In this document: positions 46,202 through 58,883 of the stretch, in pieces
How the letters are laid out: each line of letters starts with the position of its first letter
Position numbering within the stretch: the stretch's first letter is position 1
Source of the DNA: Eucommia ulmoides
Lineage: Eukaryota; Streptophyta; Magnoliopsida; Garryales; Eucommiaceae
DNA: 64,000 bases
Assembly (NCBI GenBank): GCA_016647705.1
Contig: CM028338.1
Span: forward strand, 12,926,240 to 12,990,239
Direction of reading: 5' to 3'
Notes under the pieces: generated by a model
What the model saw: only the letters and a program-made list of their open reading frames with translations
Databases searched by the model: none
What the model was told of the DNA's origin: nothing
Program-made: the position numbers and the translations under genes

Positions 46202-47123
46202 TTTAAGTATTTCAGTTTGGATTTTGGTTTCGAATTTCAAGTAGAATTTATAACCCTTTTAATATTTGTATTTAATCTTTATGATGTGATTTATGTTACT
46301 ATGGTTGGTGAATTATAATTGTTAGTTCTCATGAAATGTTTAGGATTATTATATGGAAAATATGTGAAAAGTATGTTTATGTGTTCATTTGTGGGATTGA
46401 TTAAGTACATGTATTAGAGGGATTGAAATTCTACTCAGCGTTGGCTTACAACCCCACAGTTGTGATTGTAGGGTCGGTGAGAACAAAACTACACCAGGAA
46501 TTATATTAAAAATTCTATTTGTAGGTATTACTTACTGTTGAAAAAATTAAATCGAAGAATTTGATTAATAGAAATAATTGTATTTATTGTTTGCGGTTGT
46601 AAAATTAAGTCGATAAATTGAGTATAATTATCGGCGTCGTATTGTAAAATTATTAAATGGATTCTCAAATATTATATATAATTGATTCTCAATTGTGTAT
46701 TGTACTGATATTTACTGTTTTAAAAATCGACTCGATAAATCGATAATTATAATAAATTTAGATTTTATTTATTTATTTTTTTGTATTTTTTTTAGTTATT
46801 TATATACGTGACCTCATAGGTAACAAATTTGGATTGGATTCAAAATTTAAATACTCGATTAGTATTTATTGCTGTATTACTATAATTAATAATTCGAATT
46901 CAAAATTTGAATACGTGAGCTTCAAAATTGGATTTGGAATAATTTGATAAAACGAATTATCCAAATTTAAAATATTTTTATAAAACGAATTATTGATTAT
47001 TTGTTGCCGTCGCATTGCAAAATTTATTGGATTTTATAGAATGAAATATTGGTCGTTCGGTTTGAGTGTTAATTCTCCTTAGGAAGAAACCTAGTGGAGG
47101 ACTTGAAAAATCGGGTCGTTACA
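45701..47123 (+). repeat. 3' LTR
   Basis: TGTAATACCCC to GGTCGTTACA, 1,423 bases, homologous to 40134-43253. Contains a (TA)n run at about 46156-46197 where the other LTR has the Helitron. Confidence 0.88.
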
Positions 47124-47128
47124 CCCCC

Positions 47129-49330
47129 TATTTCGTAAAAGTTATGTTTTAGACCCCTAAATTTGGTAATGCATGTTGGATCTTGGTTTTCCACCAAATT
47201 AATTCGTTTCATTTATGGTAATGACCTTGCGATGCTAAGTTTGGCTATAGAAACTCCCAAGAAACATCCGATGTTTTGTCTTATTCCTAGTGGTGTACAC
47301 TTAACATTTTTAGTGTTTTCAGCACTTTTTGTTAAATTAAAGGCTATTTTTTTAATTTTCTTGAAATTGATAGTGAAAAAATGAAATTAAACTATCCAAA
47401 ATATTATTTAAACATTCAATTTTAAAAAATAAAATGTTTTTGGCCATCAATTTGACTAAATCAATGAAAACAACAATTTTAGGGGTCAAAATAGAAACTA
47501 AGTGTAATTAGTGAAATTCGTTAATCTAAAAGGGTGGAATCTGAAATTAAACATAGTAAAAGTGAACCAAAACCATTTTCAATTTTATCATTTTTGTCCT
47601 GACTTAGTTTTTTAAATTTTAATTTTCAACCAAAACTTTTATTTGCGCCGAAATTCAATCGAATTGTCATTTTTTTCGGTTTTTCTTGCTTTTAAGTGTT
47701 ATGCCAAATTTAAACATGAAATCTAAAGTGGAAATTCGTCCCTCTAAACATCAGTTTAAAATTTATCTGAATTTTCACTTTAACCCCAAAACTTTTAATA
47801 AGTAAAAATAGAGCGGGACAAAATGCAATGTCTATAATATATGTGTGTCCTAGACACTTATTTCAACAAGCTTTTGAAGTTTGAAAGTGTCATTACCTTG
47901 AGCCTCGATCTTTGTCACATTGATACTTCTTGATATTTTTTCACAATGAGTTTTTTACTCCTTGTTTTACTCGTGATTTGTGATTTTTATATATATTCCC
48001 AAATGATCACATGCGTACATAAACACATTATTTATAAAAATCCTCAGGTAATCACATTTATCACATATGCATGAATAATGATATCTTACGTGTGATATAA
48101 AAGTGATATAAGTCACATACGATAAAAGCATGTAAACAGATAAGCAACTACAATAGATATCCACAAGGTGATATCACCAATCCTAATATTTAAAAATTTA
48201 ATTATGAATATATAATTCCAAATCATTAGTAAAAGTTATTTTAGTAGACTATTTGTCTATAGGGGACTAAAGAATAAAAATCTCATGTTTAAATAACATT
48301 TGTTGTAGCTTCTTTTTTATTTTATAGTTAACTTATTTGTGTTTAAAAAATTATTTATTGACTTTGATTGTGATATTGTATTGTGACAGTCATCTAAATG
48401 GAAGGTTCTTTGTTTTTTAATTTTTAATTTTATTTATTTTATTTTTAAAATAAATATTAAGAAATTGGTTCATTGTAATTTTGTACGTGTAATTTGTTTG
48501 ATTCAAATTTATTTTTCTTTACTATGTTTGATTTTAAGTCTTTTTATATATCTATTTTATGATATCAAAGGCTCTTTGAATTATGTATTACTTCAATTCT
48601 ATACTCGACTAGATTTAGTTTGCAATTTTTTATTTTTAATTTTTTTTTATTTCTTTGTGTTTAATTTTTTACAAGTGATTAATAAGGATCATAACTTTCT
48701 TTTTTGTATTTGTATTGGCATTGACAACAAAAAAGACCCGTATTTTTTTTTTTCATATACATGTTATATTATATTTTATTATTTGTTTCCAATTAGACTA
48801 TGTTTTTTGAAATTTATTTACACTTCTCAAGTATACGTGCATGAATTATGCTTTTCCATTCTTTCTCTTTATTTTTCTACTAGCACATAACATATGCCCG
48901 AAGTCAAAATGAGAAAAAACTAACTCTAAGATTATTTCATATTTATGATTATTTTTTAAAATCGTGCCTTCAAGTACCTGTTTGTGCGGGTGTGTGTATT
49001 TATAGGGTCTTTGGGTAGGTGTAAGGTTGCTATCCCCCTTGTGTTTATATGTGCTACGACAAAAGATTATGCTATACTTTTTTAATTACCCTCCCAGTTC
49101 TACCCTTTTTTTTTGGTATTCCATGAAAGAATTATATATCTACATAAGATTATTCTAGATCATACGATTTCTCACATTGTAACACCATCTATAATATGCA
49201 CAATTGAGCCTCTTATGATAAGCCTAACATATATTTTGCTTTACAATAAATAAACTTGAGCAATAAGCTAATTTGGGAAAACCGTTTTTTTTTTCCCAGG
49301 ATGTGGTCAATTTGGTAAACCATAATTGAG
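47129..49330. other. AT-rich intergenic DNA, nothing recognised
   Basis: No supported gene. The 141-residue Phe/Leu/Ile-rich plus-strand frame at 48465-48890 reflects T-rich composition. I saw no convincing inverted-repeat pair. Confidence 0.4.
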
Positions 49331-50335
49331 AGAGAGTTTAGGAACCCAACCTTTAGACTAGAGGAAGTAGCTTGGTTCGTTAAGGTTAGGGTGGCGTTAT
49401 TGGTCATTTCTGAAAAAAAATACCTAATTTAGGGTACTCGAGAGATTTCTTATTAGCAATTGAAGGGGTGAGGAAGTGTATATTAGTGAAAAAATCAAGG
49501 CCTACAACTGTTTGGACCCCTCCCCTACTAGACACCGAAAATTTAATGTGGAATGTTTTGCCCTTGGGCAACTAGGCATGGCAGGTATTAGGGGGATTCT
49601 GAGGGACTGCGAGGGTAACATTATAGGTCTGTTTTTAGAATCAATTGGATTGGAAGATTCAAACTTTACAAAGCCTAGATCCATAATTAAGGCTATGGAC
49701 TTTTTAGTGAAATCCAAGTGGCTTGGCAAACTAAACCTAATTATGAGGAGAGAAAGACTCAAAACTAGCAATGGGGTGGGTGGGGAATTTGGGTGCTTAT
49801 CTATAGTACCTGAATTTTTTGGATTAATAGGTGCGATAACCTCCGTAAGGTTATTGGTGGGGTTCAATTTTCAAATGTGTTCAGGGAATCTAATGGATTT
49901 GATTGTTTCTTCGATCTAGAGTGCCTCTATTAAGTTGTTAAATACTATTTTAGCCTATATTTGTACAGTTTGCTGGTGTGGTTCTGTTTATTTTGTAGGC
50001 AATCGCGGACAGGTGGAGAGATTCTACATAAGGTAACAGGATTGTTTTGTTCCATCGGAAGATCTTGGTCCCTAATGACCAAATTTGCCTCTAATTGTTA
50101 GAAGGTAAACAAGATAGAGTATTTTTAGCCAATTCGGGAGAAGTGGTAGGTATATTTACTGTCTGGGCATATTTGTTTTCGGAACATTATTATTCACTTT
50201 GCTTGTGGAGTATCTTAATTGCAGGATAATGCTTAGGGATTCCCCCTCTAGATCAAGAACAGTTAAGCTTGGGCCATTGTTTTTGGGGATTATATTAAGC
50301 TATCATTATTCTTTATTCTTTTTGTCTGTTATTTT
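49331..50335 (+). pseudogene. L1-type LINE 3' tail with RNase H domain
   Basis: The plus-strand frame 49476-49919 contains HRKFNVECFALGQLGMAGIR, GILRDCEGNIIGLF, IIKAMDFLVKSKW and matches the RNase H domain at the end of plant LINE open frame 2 (family pattern: KFNVDG...G.AGIGG.LRD..G...G.FS). Just upstream, an EEVAWFVKVRVALLVIS-like stretch matches the region that precedes it. The usual catalytic Asp of FNVDG is Glu here, and stops lie up- and downstream. No reverse transcriptase is found upstream, so this is a 5'-truncated copy or a detached RNase H-like host fragment. Confidence 0.65.
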
Positions 50336-50340
50336 GTAAA

Positions 50341-50520
50341 TGTTAGTGTAATAATAGGTTAAGCCTACTTAGCCCATAAGACAAAACTCTAACCCTATTT
50401 CTCCTATAAATATTCAAGTATAGTTTATATTCTATATATTCTTAATACATGTAACTTTGTATTTTTTTTTTTCAATATATCAATACATGTTTCATTTCTC
50501 ACTTTTCAATTATCTTAACA
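50341..50520 (+). repeat. Short copia 5' LTR
   Basis: TGTTAGTGTAATAATAGG to TTATCTTAACA, about 180 bases, with TGTTA/TAACA ends and a TATA-like CCTATAAATATTC near 50403. It is followed directly by TGGTATCAAGAAC, a tRNA-Met-type primer site (50521-50533). The 3' LTR is not in the window, so the left boundary rests on the TG and the element's usual structure. Confidence 0.7.
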
Positions 50521-50533
50521 TGGTATCAAGAAC

Positions 50534-51551
50534 AAGTCTTTCTTAGACCTGTTCTCTCTAATCATTTTTTTTTTCCAAACCCTAAAACTTCCGCCACCGC
50601 CTTCTCTTTTCTCTCGTGATTTTCGTCATTGTTATAGGCTTCATCACCACTCCAGTATCAACAACCACCACACCACCATTTTCTTCTTGCATACACGAAC
50701 ACAACACCACCAAAATCACCGCCACTGAAATATCACATGCCCACATGCGCCTCCCACAGCCTACAGTACTTCCAAACTGCGCCGCTACTGAAATATCAAC
50801 ATGCCCACACACGCCTCCCACAGCCTACAGTACTTCCAAACTGCGCTGTCTCGAATTTTGGGCTCTACCACCTCAACTAGGGCTCCAAATCCATCTCACG
50901 ATATACCTTCAGAACCATCTCAACTAGAATATTCCAACTAAGCAAGACTTATCACCATACGACATTGAACGCGCCCACACGCGTAGCCCGAAAGTTCTGC
51001 TCCCGATTCGCATTAGATGCACGTGCCTGCTCGCGCTGTCTTGGATTTTGGGCTCTATCTCCTTAACCAGAGCTTGGAATCTATCTTATAATATACCATT
51101 GGAACCGTCTCGACGATATGATTCCAACGGATCAAAACACGGTTCAAAGTTTCTACGTCGACTCCCTCTCAGATCTTACGCGCCTCCTACTTCCTCGGAC
51201 TGATTCAGGTATTTTTTTAATTGGTTTTTTGTGAAGTTGGACTAGTTCTTATGGTTTTTCAGTGTTCTAATTTTATTTTTGACCTCCTTTTTATGATTTG
51301 AGACTCACATAATATACTTTCTATTATATTCGTATGGTTCCTAAACTGGTTCACCTATTTTTCAGCCGGTTCTTGAAGATTCAATATTAGTTTCTGGACA
51401 ATTTCAGGATTCTGGATCTATTTGTGATCTCTGTCAAATCAAATTTAGATCATACAGTATAGTTCTCTTTATATTGTTGATTCGGTTCATCATGAAAATT
51501 TGATCGGTTCAAGGGGCTCTTAATCGGTTCTTCACGAGTATAGATTAGTTC
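50534..51551 (+). other. Copia leader with tandem duplication
   Basis: A unit of about 60 bases (ACTGAAATATCA...CTTCCAAACTGCGC) is duplicated at about 50725-50846, and a CTGTCTTGGATTTTGGGCTC-like block recurs near 50849 and 51038. No gag motif recognised. Confidence 0.55.
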
Positions 51552-52594
51552 TTGGATAATTTCAACATCCTGAATCCATCTGTAGCAATAGTTTTTCCAG
51601 GCTCAATAACAATGTTTATGGGTTCTTCGCTCATTATCATTGCCAAAAAGGGTTCGGATCCTACCTCCACTACTATCACCATATCTATTGTAGATTTGGC
51701 CTCACTCTTCCTTCATATCTTCTCCAAATTTGGTAATGGTACAAACTTTTTCCCTACTCTCTCACTTACTACAGGTAACTCTTCTTGGTTATTTGATTAT
51801 GCTTATTGTAACCATACGACATCCGATCCCCATATTTTTTCAACCAAACTCTTCGCTATGAATATCCTTAGTATTCATACCGCTGATGGTTTTGAAATGC
51901 ATGTTACTCATACCGGTCAGGTTTCTACTTCCCATCTTTCTATTCCTGACACATATTTGATTCCGAAACTAACCTTAAATCTCTTGTCTATTGGGCAATT
52001 TTGTGAATTGGAATTTGAAGTCATATTTTCTAATAGTGGTTGCATGTATAGGATCCTCGGACAAGAGAAACTCTTGAGAGTGGTCGTAAGGTTGGACGCC
52101 GATTTGAACTTATCAGTTTGTACCTTCCATCGCCAACTCTATCACCACCACAACCCCAAGCCCCTTCATCAACCTGTGCAACTTCACTACCACCACTAGT
52201 ATCCTCATCCTTATCTCTACAACCACCAACTGATCTCTCACTATCCCAAATGTGGCATGCTCGGTTAGGCCACACTTTATCTAGTCGACTCAAATCACTT
52301 ATCTCTAGTGGTCAATTAGGTTCAGTTCAATATGAGTCATTCAAATGTATTCATTGCCAACTTGCCAAACAACCGGCCCTACCTTTCAAAGAGAGTCAGT
52401 CTATTTCCCTTGCACCCTTTGATCTAATTCCTTTTGATATTTGGGGGCCTTCTCCTCATGCCTCGATGGGTGGCCTTCGTTACTTTGTTATCTTTGTGGA
52501 CGACTACTCTCGATATACATGGTTGTTTCTTATGAAACATCGATCCGAACTATTCCAAATATATTTTACGTTTTCTTCTATGGTTCAAACCTAA
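51552..52594 (+). pseudogene. Copia protease to integrase region
   Basis: Plus-strand frames show SSWLFDYAYCNH (protease region), IPDTYLIPKLTLNLLSIGQF, then WHARLGHTLSSRLKSL with CIHCQLAKQ (zinc-binding pre-integrase), FDLIPFDIWGPSP and YFVIFVDDYSRYTWLFLMKH (integrase core). These enzymes process the polyprotein and insert the DNA copy. Frames 51552-52199 and 52118-52594 cover most of it. Fossil, broken. Confidence 0.88.
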
Positions 52595-52695
52595 TTTTCT
52601 AGAAAAATCAGATAATACAATGGAATACAAGGATCGTGCTTTTCTTCACATGCTTCACAAAAATATCACGCTTCCCCATCGCTCGTGTCCTAGTA

Positions 52696-54075
52696 TGATA
52701 GGTGTAAATTATCTATCTATTTTCAAACTGAACATTATTAGTTTTTGAGTAAGTTTATTACGTTTTAATATGTTTTTATGTGTTTTTGTATAAATCAGGT
52801 GGTTGAGGTAAGAAGGTATGAAAATGGATCAATAACGATGAAATCGGATTAAAAACGGAGGAAGAACAGTGGGAAAACATACATAGAGGCAATATTCAGA
52901 ACAGCAGCCCACTGCCTAGGCGGTGAATATGCAGAGAGGTGCCTAAATCTGCTGGAAGCTCACCGCCTAGGCGGTGAAACTGCAGAGAGGTTCCTGAATC
53001 CACCGTTTCCTCCACTATTGCGGCGAAGATCAAACCGACATACCCACTGCCTAGGTGGTGAATCCCACTGCCTAGGAGGTCACTCTGTACTAGATTTAGA
53101 TATTTTGTTCTATTTAATCCTTTCTCCTCCCTCATTTTCGGCCATTAGACCTCCTACCATATAGAGGCATATTTTGAGAGAATTTTGGGGAGCTCAAGCC
53201 AAATCCTAAGGAGAAAAACACAAAGCAAATAAGGAGAAGAGATCTTGGAACGTTCTTAGCGACAAATCTTCGGACTATGGCTAGTTTCTCTCGTTTCTTT
53301 CTTCATTTCTTAACTTAGGATTATTGTTTGAGCATGTTTAACTCATTTTCAATTGTATATATGGTTATGACCATTGGCTAAACATGGATTGTTTAGGGAT
53401 TAATAATATATTTATGAAAATATGATTTGTTTTAGTTTGTGTTTCGTTAGAGGTTGTTCTTCGATGTTTGATTGTGTTTATTGTTCTTGTATTGTTTATA
53501 TGCTTAGAATGATATATAGAGAATACGGGGTTTGACAATCGGGAGAGCTAACCCTGGATTTGGACTAGGGTAAACACAACGTGACAATCCAATAACCCGA
53601 TACGGAGTTGGAAAGTTTGCAATCAATGACGTTGGGGCGAGACTCACGTGACCTAGTGTCGTTAAGACGTTGATGGGGACTTCTTCTTTGACGTGAAGTC
53701 ACATATCACTCGTCTTACACTCGGGAGAGGTGGCGAGTGAGTATACAAACCGAGATTATCGAATAAGTCGAACGCCATTAACATAAGTCACACGAGATCG
53801 AACACGCATTTGGAAGCCAAGTTAATCCTAAGACAATTATTTTCCCTAAAACATCTCATATTATTAGCATAGATTAAATGTAATTATATTAGTTTAGTTT
53901 ATATTAATTTTATATACATTTTTTTCGTCTAGATAAAGTTAGATCATGATAAACATGGTACTTGATAATAACAACAACCAATTCTCAGGGACACAATACC
54001 CCTGCTATCCCATTCTATACTAAAATTTTACCCGTATACTTGTGGTGAAAGTAGCGACATATTTACGCGCTATCA
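52696..54075 (+). repeat. 5' LTR of the outer element
   Basis: 1,380 bases. Carries four CCTAGGCGG palindromes (52910-53082) and the GGGTTTGACA...CACAACGTGA block shared by all LTRs of this group. Confidence 0.88.
52910..53082. repeat. Palindrome array CACYGCCTAGGCGGTGAA, four copies
   Basis: Copies at 52910-52927, 52961-52978, 53045-53062 and 53066-53082. Most can form a perfect or near-perfect 8-base-stem hairpin around CCTAGG. The paired array in the 3' LTR is at 61650-61822. Confidence 0.85.
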
Positions 54076-54081
54076 AGTTTT

Positions 54082-54099
54082 TGGCACCGTTGTCGAGGA
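54082..54099 (+). other. Primer-binding site, tRNA-Asp type (outer element)
   Basis: TGGCACCGTTGTCGAGGA, six bases after the LTR, versus TGGCGCCGTTGCCGGGGA, the complement of plant tRNA-Asp 3' ends used by Tat/Athila elements. Confidence 0.8.
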
Positions 54100-54237
54100 T
54101 TTGTTTTTTTATTATTATAGATGTTGTGAGTAAATGACCCGATTTTACTTTAGGCTTTTATTTTGTTTATAACTTTTCTATTTTGTAGTTTTGTTTTTAT
54201 TTTTCCTACAGGGTACTTGACGATGTTATATCAATAA

Positions 54238-54492
54238 GTGCTTATGCATTTCTTTCAACAGGACTCTAAGCTGTTTTATAGTGCTTGGAATCGATACAAG
54301 GAATTTCTACTTTGGTTTCCGAACTATAGGTTTCCGAGGGAATGTCAACTCCTGAATTTCCTCGACGGGTTATATGCCGAAACCAGAAATTGGGTGGAAG
54401 GAGGAAATGCTAGCACCTATTTCTACGACCTAACCGCGAACAAAGCCATTTGGTCGTTGGAGGAAATGGCGGCCTATGATTGTCAGAGTTGA
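54238..54492 (+). pseudogene. Gag remnant of the outer element
   Basis: Frame with LFYSAWNRYKEFLLWFPNY, LLNFLDGLYAETRNWV and KAIWSLEEMAAYDCQS, matching the Tat/Athila gag pattern (LYEAWERFKDLLR.CPHHG ... F.NGL...TR..VD ... EEAYELLEEMA). Gag forms the particle in active relatives; here it is only a short fossil piece. Confidence 0.8.
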
Positions 54493-54595
54493 ACTTATTC
54501 ACCAAATCACCAAAGCTTGGGGGATAGTTTCAATACAACGACGCCATTGATTGACATTCCAGATCAAGATGAGGAGTCTTCCCCTGCCATAAAAG

Positions 54596-55144
54596 ATGTG
54601 TTTGTTACAATTATCGAAAAAAACTCAGAGAGTTTTGAGGGAGACGCATGACCGGATCAATGAGCATGAGGATCATCTAGATTATATTAAGATGGTCTGC
54701 ACCGACATTGATGCGACTGTAATGTCTTTGCAGACGCATATTGGTCAACTTATCTGCTGCATTGAGGTCGAGTCAGACATGGTAGCACTAGGAGATACAC
54801 AAGCCACATTCATTGAAAGCCACCACGAGGAACCAGAAACGAGTGGGAGGAGCTTGGGAGAATTCATTGATGAAGTTGAAGAAGAAGGAACCCAAGTGTG
54901 GAGCGGCAATGAAAATTCACACATTAATTGTTGTGAATTTTCACCGTTTGAATTCCAGTTGGGGGCACCGCAGTCGATCCAAGACGATCACATCTACGAG
55001 GATCCGATGTGGCTCACTTGTCCTTCGTCGCCATTAGCAACGTCCTTTTATGCCCACCAAGTACATGAGCCGGTGAGCTATGAAGTTGAAAGAACGAGCC
55101 ATTCAGATCAATATCTCGCCAGTCTTAAGGGAGTTTTAAACTAA
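54596..55144 (+). CDS. Unassigned 182-residue frame inside the outer element
   Basis: Acidic protein with a probable helical N-terminal half (RETHDRINEHEDHLDYIKMV ... IDATVMSLQTHIGQL) and a Glu/Ser-rich C-terminal half. It lies between the gag remnant and the 3' non-coding region, where Athila gag C-terminal or linker sequence would be expected. Downstream CGCTTCTTGGGACGCAACC is a landmark of Tat/Athila elements. I do not recognise a catalytic domain. Confidence 0.45.
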   Translation: MCLLQLSKKTQRVLRETHDRINEHEDHLDYIKMVCTDIDATVMSLQTHIGQLICCIEVESDMVALGDTQATFIESHHEEPETSGRSLGEFIDEVEEEGTQVWSGNENSHINCCEFSPFEFQLGAPQSIQDDHIYEDPMWLTCPSSPLATSFYAHQVHEPVSYEVERTSHSDQYLASLKGVLN

Positions 55145-55832
55145 GACCCATATGTGGTGTTATTTAACACGTACTATGGGCGGAAGCCACTCTTTGACGA
55201 GCACTTCGGCGTGTCAGGCTAACGACCATAAACCAAGCGCTTCTTGGGACGCAACCGAATGAAAAAATAAGTTAGATCCATCTCCATCAACTTGAGTCAA
55301 ATGCGAGATTCTCTCACCTCCCAGGTATGTATTTTAAACCCCTGTCTTTATTCTCATGCTATATACTATCATTGAGATTGCTGACAGGTCATTTTGGGCA
55401 TTGTCTGTGTTGAGTTGGTGGTGATATGCTAGTATATTTAGTATATTTTTTAGTTATAGATTATGTTTTGTTCATACCGTGTGCATGTTTGTTTAGGATA
55501 GTTTTTGTTATGTGCTGAGTTTTGACTTCATCTGAGCCATTACCCGATGACGAGTCTGTCCTTTGGTTGTTTATTGAGGTCGAGCGTAAAACTCATTCAT
55601 GTGTGTTCTGTGTGCTTAACGTATTGTCTTAGTAAAAGTTATTGTAGATCCTAAATTCACGAGCACATAAACTTAATATAGTACTGTCTAATTGATTTGA
55701 AAATGATTATCCGTCACTCAAATTCATGACAATAGGGATTTTAGAACTTAATCTGGGGCACAATTCGAGGCAAAATCCTAGGCAATGTAGTTTAGGAGAT
55801 ATGATTTAGGTGCTTGAGCCTTTTAAGCTTAC
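55145..55832 (+). other. Outer-element 3' non-coding region, left part
   Basis: Non-coding. Shares CGCTTCTTGGGA(C/G)GCAACC and CTCTCACCTCCCAGGTA with the inner element at 57585-57680. Ends TTTTAAGCTTAC at the inner insertion. Confidence 0.7.
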
Positions 55833-57256
55833 TGATAGATGTGATCTACCTATATACTTCCAAACCGGTTTTGTTAGTTTTAGAGTATTTTTTATAGCGT
55901 TTTTATTATGTTTTTATTCTTTTTATATAAATTAAGTGTTTGGGGTGAAAATATAGGAAAACGAATCGTAAACAATCAGATCGAATCAAGAATGGTCGAA
56001 GAATGGTGAAAAAATGAGCAAGGAGACAATATTTTGAAAAGAAGCCCACCACCGCGGCGGTGAAAATGCAGAGAGGGACATTTCTTGCTGGACGTCCACT
56101 GTCGCAGCGGTGAGATCCACCGCCGCGGTGGAGAAAATGCAGGATGGTCACCGAGTCCACCGCTATCTTCACCGCCTAGGCGATCAACCAATCGATCTAC
56201 TTACCGCCGCTGCGATGACCTCTGCCCAGATTTAGATATTTTTTGAGATATTTTCTCTATTTAATCCCCTCTCTTATCCTCTCCTTTGAGGACCTCCGGT
56301 CATTAGAGACCATAGGGCTTAGTTTAGAATAGAGAGAGAGAGAGTATGAGGAGTGCTCAAACAATTCCGAATGAGAAGATTACCACACGGAGAAGGAGAA
56401 GCGACCAATGGACGGTTTTAGCAGCTAATCTTCAGATATCGACTAAGTTCATCCATTTCTCCTTTTATTTCTTAAGTTCAATAATTGTTCAAGCATGTTT
56501 AGCTCGGTATTCAATGTATAAATGGTTTTGACCACAAGTTAAACATGGATTATCTATGGGATTAATATTATTTATAAAAACGTAGTTTTGTTTGAGTTTT
56601 TATTTATTTAATGATTGTTCTTCGCTATTTTGATTGTATTTTATGTATTGTTTGTTTATTATGCTTAGATAGATATATCAAGAATTCGGGGTTTGACACT
56701 CGGAAGAGGTAACCCCGGATTCGGACTAGGGTAAACACAACGTGATGATCCAATAACCCAGGAGGGAGTTGGATTGTGGGTAATTGATGACGTTGGGGCA
56801 AGACTCACGTGACCTAGGCTCGTTAAGAAGTTGAAGGAGAGTTCTTTGTTGACACGAAGTCACGTATTCCCTCGTCTTACACTAGGGAGAGGTGGCGGGG
56901 GAGTTTACGAACTGAGATTGTCGAATAGATCGAACACTATTATTGTAAACTAGACAAAATCAAACACGTTTAAGTAAATAAAGTTAATCCCTAGATAATC
57001 CATCCCCTAACCATCTCGTATTAGTATATTTAGTATAGATCAAATTAGGTTATATTAGTATTAGTATTAATTAATTTAAAATTATTCTTTTTAGCCTAGA
57101 TAAAGTTAGGTCATGACAATTATGATACTCGATAATAACGACAATCAATCCCCGTGGATACGATACCCGATCTTAAAGATCACATTATACTAAAATTTTG
57201 ACATCGTACACTTGCGAGTAGTCAATATGCGAGCGTGTAATAACACTTGTTGTACA
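55833..57256 (+). repeat. 5' LTR of the inner element
   Basis: 1,424 bases. Palindrome array at 56047-56219: CACCRCCGCGGCGGTGAA-type copies at 56047, 56097, 56117, 56170 (this one CCTAGG-centred) and 56202. Confidence 0.88.
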
Positions 57257-57262
57257 TGTTTT

Positions 57263-57280
57263 TGGCACCATTGCCGGGGA
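57263..57280 (+). other. Primer-binding site, tRNA-Asp type (inner element)
   Basis: TGGCACCATTGCCGGGGA, six bases after the 5' LTR; differs from the tRNA-Asp complement at two positions. Confidence 0.8.
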
Positions 57281-58883
57281 TTGTGTTTGTCGTTTATTAT
57301 TGATATTGTGAGTAAATGACTCGATTTTACTTTAGGCATTTCTTTTGTATATAATTTTTATTTTGTAGTTTTTTTTTGTTTTTTTTTTTTTCTTATGTAG
57401 GGTACTTGGCGATGTTAGATTGACAGGTATTAATGTATTATTTTCAATGGGATTTCGAGCCGATTATAGTGTTAGTGCCATACACAAAAGCCGGTGAGGC
57501 GTGTCGTTGAAAGATTGAGCCATCCAATGCAATATCTCGTCAAGTTTGAGGGCATTCTGAACATGTTGGGCCGAGGATATTAAACCACGCCCTTCTTGGG
57601 AGGCAACCCAAGTAAAAAATAAATTAAATCCATCACAACCGAATTTATTCATAGGTGAGATTCTCTCACCTCCCAGGTACATGTTCTAAACCCCCTTTGT
57701 CAGCATGCTTTAATTTCGTATGTTGAGATTGATGGTTGGGACCCGCTGAGAACACTGTACGTTTTAAGTTCGAAAGTGATGTGTAGTATATAGTATTGTT
57801 AGTTTATGTTGTTTTGTTTTTACCGTATTGCGTATTTGTTTAGTTTAGAATGTTATTGTGTTGTTCTTGTTGCATGCTGAGTTTTGCCTTCATCTGGGCC
57901 GTTACCCGATGATGATATTACTCCTTGGTTATTTTCAAGGTCAAGGGTAATACCCATGCATGTGTGTTTAGTATGCTTGACAATGCGTTTTGGTAAAAAT
58001 TATTGTAGACTCTAATTTGCACGAGCACATAGACTCAATGTATAGTTATTCAATTGATTTGAGAACAATTATCGATTAGCCAAACTCATGACAATTTAAG
58101 AATTTTAGAACCTGATTGAGGGAAATCTTGAGGAGAAATCCTAGGCAAGGTAGTTCAGGAGACGTGATTTAGGCATTCGTTTTGTCGCTTTAGCCCTTTT
58201 AAGCCTACCTTGTAAAATGATTATCCCTCGTTACCCTGTCGAAGCCTAAAAACATTTTCAATTCTGAACATATAAACAAATACCCTAGCCAATTGATTTT
58301 CTAAACCTTTATCGTTTAACCGAAGGCACAAATTTGAGTGAATCAAGCTAGCAGTTGCAAATGCAACTTGATGTGAGCAGTTGGGTTTAGGGCGAAGTTC
58401 GGATTGGTTCAGTATTCAAGTACTCACTTGTCATTTTTCTTTCATTTTAACCACACCCGTGAAATCATACTAATCGAATAAGTTTGGGGGTGTGGTTCAT
58501 AAAAAACATAAAATAAAATTATTTACGTTTCTTTTGACAAGTGAGTATGTCTGTCTAAAATGATTGTTCAGAATTGTTTCTAATCCGGTCGTTGTATAGT
58601 TATATTATTGAGTCTCGCACTAACACATTAACAGGATCTAGAATGGCGTTCACCGTTATTGCATGTCGAAATTCTAGAACAACACATGATGTGTTTTACC
58701 GCCTGAACTCGATATGACTGGCGGTTATCGAGGGAAAAATGACTAGGTCATTAGAAGAAGTCAAAACTTGCATGTCGTTATGTTTAGATTGATTTTAGGT
58801 TATTTGTTATTTAATTTAGTTGTGTTTTTTTTCATGTGTGTGTTTTGCTCGAGCACTAGCAAAATTCCAAGTTTGGGAATATT
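57281..58883 (+). other. Interior of the inner element, non-coding
   Basis: No protein domain recognised. Contains CCCTTCTTGGGAGGCAACC (about 57588), CTCACCTCCCAGGTAC (57666) and CATCTGGGCCGTTACCCGAT (57891), all shared with the outer element, and a polypurine-like tract just before 58884. Confidence 0.7.

Larger units (their letters stand above)
40134..47123 (+). mobile_element. Gypsy-type (Tekay/Del-like) LTR element without recognisable protein genes (LARD-like)
   Basis: Two LTRs, 40134-43253 and 45701-47123, both start TGTAATACC and end TCGGGTCGTTACA; the whole is flanked by a perfect CCCCC (40129-40133 and 47124-47128). The first LTR is longer only because a Helitron sits in it. A tRNA-Met-type primer site follows the first LTR, and a polypurine tract GGAGGGTAGA precedes the second. 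The 2.45-kb interior shows no gag-pol domain, so it is a non-autonomous element mobilised in trans. Structurally whole apart from the nested insertion. The LTRs differ at perhaps 7-10% of bases by eye, pointing to an age of a few million years. Confidence 0.88.

Noticed and set aside
48465-48890. 141-residue plus-strand frame rich in Phe, Leu, Ile and Tyr
   Set aside because: Reflects T-rich DNA; no periodic membrane topology, domain or conserved start context.
52910-53082. Regularly spaced short palindromes that superficially resemble a CRISPR array
   Set aside because: Only four or five imperfect copies, uneven spacing, located in the LTR of a plant retroelement and repeated in its partner LTR; no cas genes and the wrong kind of genome.
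54082-54099. tRNA-Asp-like sequence
   Set aside because: It matches only the complement of the tRNA 3' end directly after an LTR, so it is a primer-binding site, not a tRNA gene. The same applies to 57263-57280.
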